This document shows positions 57,088 through 64,000 of a stretch of DNA of 64,000 bases, piece after piece. Each line of letters opens with the position of its first letter. Positions within the stretch are counted from its first letter, which is position 1. A program made the translations under genes and the position numbers. Source of the stretch: Clytia hemisphaerica (Eukaryota > Cnidaria > Hydrozoa > Leptothecata > Clytiidae); NCBI GenBank assembly GCA_902728285.1, contig CACVBU010000957.1, forward strand, positions 1-64,000. The letters are read 5' to 3'. The notes under the pieces were generated by a model, which saw only the letters and a program-made list of their open reading frames with translations, did not search any database and was not told where the DNA came from.

Positions 57088-57287
57088 TGTAGATGAGGCA
57101 TCACGCCAATATTATTGTTTATAGTTTGCTCGCGGCTTATCCGCCATTATTGTTGTTATTACTTTTGGGCTTAGTCAGCATTTATTATACCAAAGCATTA
57201 TTGTAATAATGGTAGACCTAGCTGCGAAACATATATTATATCTCGTGTTAGTAAAAAAACACACACGTCTCCACTTCTTAATTATCG
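57088..57287 (+). repeat. 3' LTR of outer element
   Basis: Starts TGTAGATGAGGCATC, ends TTAATTATCG, 200 bp. It is the complete copy of the LTR. Confidence 0.85.
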
Positions 57288-57292
57288 CAATT

Positions 57293-57840
57293 ATCTTTGA
57301 ATTAGAGTTAGAAGTCCAAACTTTTAAGAAAATAATCTTCCTAAGAGAATTTGTCTAGACAGCCATAAATGGTAATTGGAAAAGTGGAATTATGATACCC
57401 CATTAGCTTGTCATGCCCATCTAGAGAATAAGTCCAACCTGGACCATGGGAAAATATGGCTGTTTCTGTTTCTTCTGCTTTTCAATCAATCCACGAGCTT
57501 GGGCCCCTCTGGGTCTAAATCATACATGACTTCCGATACAATTTTCCGAGGAACAAGCAAGTGATGTTCTGTTCTAAGTTTCAAATGCATAGCCCTGTAT
57601 CCCAGATTTGTTCCAGGAGCCTGCAACTCTCTTTGAATGTACTGTGTCTAAGTCAATACTATGATTTCAAATTTTTCTAGCCTCCTGGCTAATGTTCTAA
57701 CACTCTGATAATCAGGGAAGTCTCTTTTCACAAAATCCACAATCTCTTCACGTTTAAGATTTTGTTCAACATATCGTTTCAGTGCTTCCTTGAGCTCACA
57801 ATCAATTTCAACAAATAACAATCGGGGCGCGTCGAAATCT
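57293..57840 (-). pseudogene. Integrase-core protein pseudogene, 5' part
   Basis: On the minus strand, in shifting frames: a helical N-terminal region (EALKRYVEQNLKREEIVDFV, VRTLARRLEKFEI), NLGYRAMHLKLR, then the first catalytic Asp in PGWTYSLDGHDK, TFPITIYGCLDKFS, and TNSLRKIIFLKVW...KII at the junction with the retrotransposon. The next residues (GKCYNDF) are at 48089. Several frameshifts and stops show it was already or has become inactive. Confidence 0.75.
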
Positions 57841-58019
57841 TAAGGAAAGCCAAAATCTTAAGGGGCGAAGGCGCGTCATTTAGCAAACTCAACGCATTCG
57901 TAACATACAACTCATAACATAACTTCCTGAAGATATTATATGTAATGGAAATGTAACATCATTAAATAAATCAATCCTTCCATACATCTTCAGTAAGAGA
58001 TTAAATAACAGAAGCTGCT

Positions 58020-58370
58020 TTTGGTTCATTTTATGAAATTTATGTTTTTAAACGTTTTGGCCTCAACAGAGTACCATCATCAGTAAAAAAAATTTGTTGT
58101 AATGAAAATTAGCTATCCGTAAAATGTACAAGTTTAAAAGAAATTTGAAACAAGACGACTAAAGTCGAAAATTTCGCATAATATAAAGTAATATAAGTAA
58201 TGTAAATGGTTGTAAAAAAGCACATGGTGAGATCGGATTGCTTCTAATGAATCAACGGATCCTGCACTAATGTACTTCCCAGTTTTCTCAAAGGTACCGA
58301 ATTGGGAATTGAACCCACGACCTCTCGCTTGCCGGGCGATTGCTCTCCCAATTGCGCTATCGGTTCGTTG
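58020..58370 (-). mobile_element. Probable tRNA-derived SINE
   Basis: The minus strand starts with a tRNA-like head at 58367-58293 (A box TAGCGCAATTGG, B box GGGTTCAATTCC), followed by an unrelated body and, near 58090-58040, a CTGATGATGG...GGCCAAAACG tail of the kind shared with retrotransposon 3' ends. The right limit is uncertain. Confidence 0.5.
58293..58367 (-). pseudogene. tRNA-like head, Ala(GGC)-like
   Basis: D-arm GCGCAATTGGGAGAGC, anticodon arm TCGC-CCGGCAA-GCGA (loop would read GGC; position 33 is C, not U), T-arm GTGGG-TTCAATT-CCCAA, and a five-pair acceptor ACCGA/TCGGT. The mismatches argue against a functional tRNA. Confidence 0.55.
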
Positions 58371-58384
58371 CTATTACACTATTT

Positions 58385-59021
58385 CGTAGTAGACGAGGGG
58401 TGTAGGGATTTGGGGTTGATTGGCTTTGTTTGTAACGACTGTTCAAACTGAAACAAAAATTGAATATTTCTAAATTTTATGAATTGAAAATTTGACAAAA
58501 TCCAAATATAGGACTTAAGTTTTCACAAGTTTGGAAAAATTGACAAAAAATTGATTGATAAATTAATTTGATAATTGAAATACGGAGATATTGACTCCTT
58601 GGAAATTGGCTAAGTTGACAAATCAAACTTAGGAAAAAATTTAAAATTTAGAAAAATTGAATGAAAAATAAAAACTGTTCTTACCAGATAGCCTAGGGTA
58701 AATGTGGTTTAATAAAGCATTCATGGATCTTGACAATGTAAGTAAGAAATCAAATCAAAGCGAATCAAAAATCAACCAAAAAATTGAAAATCAAATTCAT
58801 GGCTCAAAGTTCTTTCAACGCTCTCTTGTTAACAACAAAATTCATTCTGATTAAAAATTTGAGTAAGTGACGAGAGAAAATGCTGTGACATAGTTGAAGT
58901 AGAAACAAGTCCCTAAGGGACGCCTAAAATGATTGCATATTATAAAAATTAATTAGTTTAGATTTTCCGTGACGTCAAGGCAGAGGAGTTTTCTCACGGG
59001 AACTAAGGATGAATCCTTACA
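58385..59021 (-). repeat. Probable 3' LTR region of BEL/Pao element
   Basis: On the minus strand, TGTAAGGATTCATCC starts at 59021 just after a purine tract, as an LTR should. The other LTR is beyond the window, so the left limit given is only a bound set by the SINE. Confidence 0.4.
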
Positions 59022-59032
59022 CTCCCCCCAGC
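59022..59032 (-). promoter_or_regulatory. Polypurine tract of BEL/Pao element
   Basis: Minus-strand GCTGGGGGGAG immediately upstream of the presumed LTR start. Confidence 0.7.
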
Positions 59033-59040
59033 AAGACAAT

Positions 59041-60798
59041 TCATTGAATTTTGTAGAGTTCATGCATTAAATCAATCTCATCAACATGATGAATAACAAC
59101 AATACTTCGTACGGCACGAAAGGTAACTCGATCTTTCTTTTCATTGGCATTTCGATATCGAATGTAACATTTTCGAACTTTACCATCACGACCAGTTTCA
59201 ATGGAATCGATCATACCAAATTGATAGCTGGATGACAACTTTGATTCGTGTTTAGTGAAGAGTACAACATCTCCTTTCTTGATATCTCGATCTGATTTGA
59301 ACCATTTTGGAGTGAACATGAGTTGAGGTACATGGTTTACGAGCCATGTTTCAAACCAGGCGTCGAATATTGCTTTGTTCTGATCCAGTATTCGATCCTT
59401 GAAGACGATGTTGAACGAGCCAGTAGGACTTCGATCATTGTTTCGACCAAGACGTAGTCGATTGGGAGTTAGTAGATCGATGCTTTCGAAGTCTCCTTTT
59501 ATCCCTCTAATTGCCATTGGTAGATTGTTGATGTTGTTAGAGATTTGAGCAGCAAGTGTTTCGAGTTGCATCAGTGATAACTTTTGGTTTGTGAACTGAG
59601 TTTCCATTGATCGACGGATCTCTCGGATCTTTCTTTCAACACGTCCGTTCATGTTGTGTCCCCCAACAGGACATACTTTAAGCTCGACAGCATAGTTGAT
59701 GAATAGTTTCCACTGGGTGTCTATGAAATCGAAGTGCAGGCCTTCACATCCTTTGAGGAGTTGACTGCCTTCATCAGTAAGGACGTGCTTTGGATACCCA
59801 ACCTCACATGACAATCTGATAAATGCTTCAATGAATGCCGTTGAGCTGTAGTCATCCATGACCTTGATTGATACAGTTGTTGTTGTTGCACAGCAGAAGA
59901 CGACCATCCATACCTTGATGCTTTTACGTTTTTGTTGTGGTGAATAGGCAAGGAATGGTCCACATATGTCGAGTTGGGTGGAGTAGAATGCGGGTGCAAT
60001 CATCAAATTGTGCGGTGAGATTGGTCCCATTTCAATGTCGATGGTCTTTTTCATCAAGTACCTGCATCGTTCGCATGATGTACGTACTGATTTGACCAAG
60101 CCTCTTCCATCAATGACATAGATCTGTTGAAGAAGATATCTGTATGTGGTTTCAATACCAGAATGACGAACTGTTGGATGATACCAATGGATTTCGTTAA
60201 GAATGCTGATTGCTATTGGTGAATGACGGCACACAATTGGTACTGCAAAAGTAGTAGATGACAGATCAATCATTGCTTGAGTTGCTTTTCCAGTGATGGT
60301 AATCGAGTCGTTTGGTAAAATTCGTCCAGTGTAGATCATCACTTTGTTGACCATTTTGCTGTTGTTTTTGTACTTTGATGGTTCCACGAATTCCATCACT
60401 TCTTGGGTAGCCTTCTTGTAAAAGTAATTCTTTGCAGCTTCCAATGATTCTCCAATTGTGAGTCTTGGAATGTGATTGTATTTGGAATGTTTGCAATTTT
60501 GAAGAAATCTGATGGTCATTGCAAGGATACGACATATTGTTGAAAATCTGTGACGTAACGGGTCAATTAAGTAATTTGAGAACTTGTAGAACTTGGATGC
60601 TTCGTTGACATCTGCTTTGGTGAAGTGTGATTGTTGTTCTGTTGTGTTGATTTCCCTGGAAACTTCCTGTTGCTCTTTCTGGCTGAGTGATATTTCCTTT
60701 GCTGTGAGATTTGGGAAGTCGTCACCAGTCATCCATGGGAATCCATGGGAATCCATTGATCCATGTAGAGTTGGGTGCAATGACTTCATTTGAGTCAC
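59041..60798 (-). CDS. BEL/Pao integrase and C-terminal domain
   Basis: The frame from 60798 includes, after the junction described for the upstream frame, an integrase zinc-binding domain (HWYHPTVRHSG...CERCRYL), a catalytic core with Asp in QLDICGPF, Asp in VLTDEGSQLL and Glu in NGRVERKIREI, and a C-terminal domain with FTPKWFKSDRDIKKGDVVL, typical of Pao-type elements. It ends at a stop just before the purine tract. It is continuous in sense with the RT frame but is shifted relative to it by a 10-bp duplication at 60731-60752. Confidence 0.85.
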   Translation of the reverse strand: MTQMKSLHPTLHGSMDSHGFPWMTGDDFPNLTAKEISLSQKEQQEVSREINTTEQQSHFTKADVNEASKFYKFSNYLIDPLRHRFSTICRILAMTIRFLQNCKHSKYNHIPRLTIGESLEAAKNYFYKKATQEVMEFVEPSKYKNNSKMVNKVMIYTGRILPNDSITITGKATQAMIDLSSTTFAVPIVCRHSPIAISILNEIHWYHPTVRHSGIETTYRYLLQQIYVIDGRGLVKSVRTSCERCRYLMKKTIDIEMGPISPHNLMIAPAFYSTQLDICGPFLAYSPQQKRKSIKVWMVVFCCATTTTVSIKVMDDYSSTAFIEAFIRLSCEVGYPKHVLTDEGSQLLKGCEGLHFDFIDTQWKLFINYAVELKVCPVGGHNMNGRVERKIREIRRSMETQFTNQKLSLMQLETLAAQISNNINNLPMAIRGIKGDFESIDLLTPNRLRLGRNNDRSPTGSFNIVFKDRILDQNKAIFDAWFETWLVNHVPQLMFTPKWFKSDRDIKKGDVVLFTKHESKLSSSYQFGMIDSIETGRDGKVRKCYIRYRNANEKKDRVTFRAVRSIVVIHHVDEIDLMHELYKIQ

Positions 60799-63700
60799 AT
60801 CTCCTTGTTGCTATGTCTGCGATCATGTCAGTGCTCTTGATGTAACTCCAATTTGATGATGAAGAAAAACGTTTGATTTCAACCACACGACTCCTGAGCC
60901 ATTTCTTGAGTGGTCTGTCTTCATTACATAACCAGTGAAGAACGATTTGACTGTCAGTGAACTTGTGGGATGCGTTGTGTTGAGTTGAGAAAGCCTGACG
61001 AACAACTTCACTAGTGTGAGCATTTAGAAGTGCTGCTACTAGTTCTCCTCTTGGTTGAGTCATGTCTTCTGGTAGGATACGTGAACGAGAAAAAATCAGT
61101 TGACACGAGTAGTTGCCACAGGTTCTCTTGAAACGAATATATATTGCTGAACATGCAATGGATTGACTTGCATCACCAAAATCCAACGTGTTGATTTGTA
61201 GACTCTCAGCATCTTCAGGTACGATAGCTCTTCTGTAGGTGATGTCTTTAATTTCTGAGATGAGTTGGAAGTTCGATATCCAGAGTTGACGAAGATTCTC
61301 AGGCAATGTGTCGTCCCAAGATAATTTTCGGTTTACTAGATCATGTAAATCTAATTTGAGCGATGCTGTGATTGGTGTGATGATTCCGGATAGATCGAAG
61401 ACTTCTGAAGCTTTGGATACACATTGTCTTCTGGTTAATTTTGCTGGTACTTCATTGATGACACCAACTTTCTTGCCACGATAACGTTTTGCAAAATTGA
61501 GGTCTTTGATGTCAAGTGCGATCGAATCTTCCTTTGGTTTCCACGTCATTCCAGCAACTGATATTGTTTCACCGTCTGATGAGAGGTTTTCGTTTGGATG
61601 ACTTCCTGAGATTGTTACACCTTTGAGAGCAAAACCACCGTGGGATATGACTACTTCAAGCTCGTTGGACATTTCTTGGACTTCTTCCAGTGTTGAATGC
61701 CCAGATAAACAATCGTCGACGTAGATATCCTTTGAAACAGTACGATAGACATTTGGATGTTGGTCTTGGAAGATTTTGGCGGTCTCCCTCAAACCGAATT
61801 CTGCCTGATTTCCGCTTGATTTAACTCCGTATATAAGAGTCTTGATGATTTTTTCGTCTGGTGATGCATCATGGGCAAGTGATTCATGCCATAGGTATCG
61901 TTGTAAACACCAGTGAGATTGATCGAGCTTGATAGTGTTATACATCTTCTGGATGTCAGTGTGGAATGCAAATCTATGTCCCCTCCACCGAAGGAAGATT
62001 TCAAGAAGTTTATTCATACCATTGCGTCCTTTGGGTAGGATGTCGTTCAGTGATTTCCCAGATTCAGTTGGCATTGAAGCATCGTAGACGACACGACATG
62101 GTGTGGAGATTGATGATGGTTTCCAGACTGCACGCCAGGGAATGAAGTTTTGCACAGGGTTTGATTGGAGCATTCTTTGTTGATCAATTGGTAGGTTCTT
62201 TACATATTCGACATAACCAAGTGATTGAAGTTTGGATTCCGATTTGATTATGTCATCCTTGTCCTGCTGATTCTTTGCAAGACGTTTGACTTGTTGATTG
62301 TACACACGTAGAGCAATGCTTCGATTTGGTGCAAGTGCAGTCTCAGGATTTTGGAGTAATGGTAATGTAGCAGTTGTTATGCACTCGTTGACGTTGACCT
62401 TCACAGAACGATTGATCAGGTCCTGCTCCACTTCTTCTCTGATACTCATTGTGTCTTCAGTACTGTGTTCTTTGCAGGTGGTACAATTTCGACATTTGAC
62501 ACATCTGAAGCTGATTTCACTACCAGTTGATTCCACTTGAATGAATTGGTTGTAGTCTCGTTTGATGTACTCGTAACCCAGTAGTCCGATGTCTGGATTG
62601 ACGTTGTATCCTTGGCGATAGATCTTCAGTTGGCTGTTGATAAAGTGGCTTGATTGGAAGGAATGGAATGCATGGACTCTTCCAAAGACTTCATGTGGAC
62701 CACCGATAACTCCTTGGCTGCCATCGACGCTTCTGAACTTTGACTTGTAAATTGTTAATCCTGATGGAAGTTCAAAGATCTTCTCTGGGAAATTTGAAAG
62801 ATGTCGAATCCCAATCATGAAGTCAACATCTCCCCCGACTCGTTTTGGAAGACTTGGTAACTGCATTGGATCACCACCTTGCTCCTGGTAATGACGCTGG
62901 ATGTCTCTTTCAACTTTTCCTTGGAGAGGATAGAATGGAAACGTAGCTGTAATCCTATCCATGCAGACTCCGACCATCTCTGTGTCTTGATTGTTGGCCA
63001 GTGGAAGAACGATTTTGTAGATGCCATGGTCTGTGTGAGATGTGATACCACCGACTCCTCCCATCGAGACTGTGCCTGAGTATTGTTGAACAGCTCGAGC
63101 ACCCAACGATTGAGTTGCTTGAAATCTTGTGATAAAGTTAGCACATCCGGTATCGTAGAAGATTGTATATTCCTTACCATCGACTTCAATCGTTTGGAGC
63201 ATGTAGATTGCTTTGATGATTGGGTTTGATTCTTCGACGGTGTTGGCTTCATCTTTGATTGGTGGATGTTCTTCAATTGCAAGATGTGATAAATTGATTT
63301 CTTTAGAGAATGATGGAAGTTGACGTTGGCGTGTGATACATCTTGATTTGTAATGTTCGAGCAGATCAAGATTTTGTTGGTCATCTTTGTGGGAATCGCA
63401 TACGAGGACGTGCATTTTGGTTGTGAATGGGTCGTGATACGGATGCTTGCAGATGAAGGCTCGTTGGCATTGACCATCTTGATGTTTGCCGGATTTGCGT
63501 TGTGCACCTGGATATAAACATTGGTAGCATAGACCCTTTGATCGTAGTTTTTGGAATCTTTCCAGTGGTGACATCTCGACGAATTTCGGGCATGCAAAAT
63601 ATTGTACAATTTTGGTGTTGCTTGGACCATTGGTTGCGACATGATTGCGATCACCACAGATATGACATACCAGTTCGTCTTTGACGTCAGAATGATAGGA

Positions 63701-64000
63701 AGGTGAATCTCGTTTGTGTGGTTTCTGTTCAGGTTTCTGTGGTTCTTGCTTGTAGATGAGTTGTTTTTGCTCTTGGATTTTGCGTCCGATCTCAAGGAAT
63801 TTGATGAGTTGGTCCCATAGATCATTCTCTTCCAGTTCGTCCTCGCACGTTGATTGGAGCCATCTTGTTGTCATGTTTGTACCCATGAGAAGGTAGATAC
63901 GTTGCAGTCCATCTCCATTGTACAACTTTTGTTCGATCTTATGCCTTTTGCTGAGTAGCATTAGATCCTTCATGGTGCTGATAATTTTGCTGATGACTTC
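60722..64000 (-). CDS. BEL/Pao gag-protease-RT-RNase H, open at window edge
   Basis: The frame is open from the window end to 60722. Gag end has two zinc-knuckle-like clusters (CHICGDRNH...C and CYQC...H...C...C). Protease has YDTGCANFI. The RT has VVYDASMPT, FHTDIQKMYN and the YVDDCLSG box, both typical of the Pao group. RNase H has DFGDASQ, a Glu in QPRGELVAALL and a FTDSQIVLHW motif. After W-x-NGFPW the frame is shifted by a tandem 10-bp duplication (GGATTCCCAT on the minus strand) and ends at TGA. Either this copy is dead or the duplication is recent; everything else is open. Confidence 0.88.
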   Translation of the reverse strand, partial: EVISKIISTMKDLMLLSKRHKIEQKLYNGDGLQRIYLLMGTNMTTRWLQSTCEDELEENDLWDQLIKFLEIGRKIQEQKQLIYKQEPQKPEQKPHKRDSPSYHSDVKDELVCHICGDRNHVATNGPSNTKIVQYFACPKFVEMSPLERFQKLRSKGLCYQCLYPGAQRKSGKHQDGQCQRAFICKHPYHDPFTTKMHVLVCDSHKDDQQNLDLLEHYKSRCITRQRQLPSFSKEINLSHLAIEEHPPIKDEANTVEESNPIIKAIYMLQTIEVDGKEYTIFYDTGCANFITRFQATQSLGARAVQQYSGTVSMGGVGGITSHTDHGIYKIVLPLANNQDTEMVGVCMDRITATFPFYPLQGKVERDIQRHYQEQGGDPMQLPSLPKRVGGDVDFMIGIRHLSNFPEKIFELPSGLTIYKSKFRSVDGSQGVIGGPHEVFGRVHAFHSFQSSHFINSQLKIYRQGYNVNPDIGLLGYEYIKRDYNQFIQVESTGSEISFRCVKCRNCTTCKEHSTEDTMSIREEVEQDLINRSVKVNVNECITTATLPLLQNPETALAPNRSIALRVYNQQVKRLAKNQQDKDDIIKSESKLQSLGYVEYVKNLPIDQQRMLQSNPVQNFIPWRAVWKPSSISTPCRVVYDASMPTESGKSLNDILPKGRNGMNKLLEIFLRWRGHRFAFHTDIQKMYNTIKLDQSHWCLQRYLWHESLAHDASPDEKIIKTLIYGVKSSGNQAEFGLRETAKIFQDQHPNVYRTVSKDIYVDDCLSGHSTLEEVQEMSNELEVVISHGGFALKGVTISGSHPNENLSSDGETISVAGMTWKPKEDSIALDIKDLNFAKRYRGKKVGVINEVPAKLTRRQCVSKASEVFDLSGIITPITASLKLDLHDLVNRKLSWDDTLPENLRQLWISNFQLISEIKDITYRRAIVPEDAESLQINTLDFGDASQSIACSAIYIRFKRTCGNYSCQLIFSRSRILPEDMTQPRGELVAALLNAHTSEVVRQAFSTQHNASHKFTDSQIVLHWLCNEDRPLKKWLRSRVVEIKRFSSSSNWSYIKSTDMIADIATRRCDSNEVIAPNSTWINGFPWIPMDDW

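Larger units (their letters stand above)
48090..57287 (+). mobile_element. Outer Ty3/gypsy-like LTR retrotransposon, disrupted
   Basis: LTRs at 48090-48274 and 57088-57287 differ at six of 185 shared positions. The 3' LTR starts TGTAGATGAGG directly after a purine tract; the 5' LTR lacks its first ~15 bases. A tRNA primer-binding site follows the 5' LTR. The interior carries gag and pol with stops, a frameshift, a probable deletion of the protease active-site region, and the inner element at 49023-52962. The right flank begins CAATT and the left flank ends CAA; this fits a 5-bp CAATT target duplication with a small deletion at the left junction, and the flanking pseudogene reads on in frame when the element is ignored. 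Confidence 0.85.
59021..64000 (-). mobile_element. BEL/Pao LTR retrotransposon, 3' portion
   Basis: The minus strand carries gag end, protease, RT, RNase H, integrase and a BEL-type C-terminal domain in order, then the purine tract and presumed 3' LTR. The 5' part lies beyond the right edge of the window. Confidence 0.9.

Overview
The window looks like nuclear DNA of an early-branching marine or aquatic animal, most likely a cnidarian. It is AT-rich and genes carry GT-AG introns, some larger than 2 kb. The host-like genes belong to families I associate with cnidarian genomes: a zinc-finger/tyrosine-recombinase-fold protein with a SANT-like tail, a beta-helix multi-pass membrane protein, and an alpha-kinase relative. 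Most of the rest is transposon-derived. The species cannot be named from the sequence.

Layout: 1-3.2 kb is non-coding with dispersed and tandem repeats. 3.2-10.9 kb (minus) is a six-exon gene whose splice phases all agree; it encodes zinc fingers, a tyrosine-recombinase-like core and a SANT-like C-terminus, and a decayed LINE sits in one intron. 11.2-16.1 kb is an ~82-bp satellite with a 1.43-kb higher-order repeat, flanked by a segmental duplication carrying a copy of one exon of that gene. 16.9-19.2 kb (minus) is a MULE transposase gene with introns. 20.75-21.81 kb is a tandem array of a 303-bp unit, each unit containing a hammerhead ribozyme on the minus strand: a retrozyme-like array and the most notable object here. 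24.4-25.5 kb holds short inverted-repeat elements. 26.7-31.6 kb (minus) is the beta-helix membrane-protein gene with tandem copies of its last coding segment. 31-35.3 kb holds MITEs, a LINE endonuclease fragment, divergent repeats and long palindromes. 38.5-43.3 kb is a complete terminal-inverted-repeat DNA transposon with its transposase gene. 45.5-46.8 kb is an alpha-kinase pseudogene.

From 47.4 to 57.8 kb there is a three-level nest: an integrase-core pseudogene (minus) split by a Ty3/gypsy-like element (plus), itself split by a second gypsy-like element (minus) with identical LTRs. 58.0-58.4 kb carries a tRNA-derived SINE, and 59.0 kb to the window end is the 3' part of a BEL/Pao retrotransposon.

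In function, the window is a transposon graveyard with some young elements (the inner LTR element, the 303-bp array, possibly the 4.77-kb DNA transposon) among a few host-type genes. Several otherwise open genes carry one isolated single-base frameshift; this is either early decay or residual indel error in the assembly, and sequence alone cannot separate the two.
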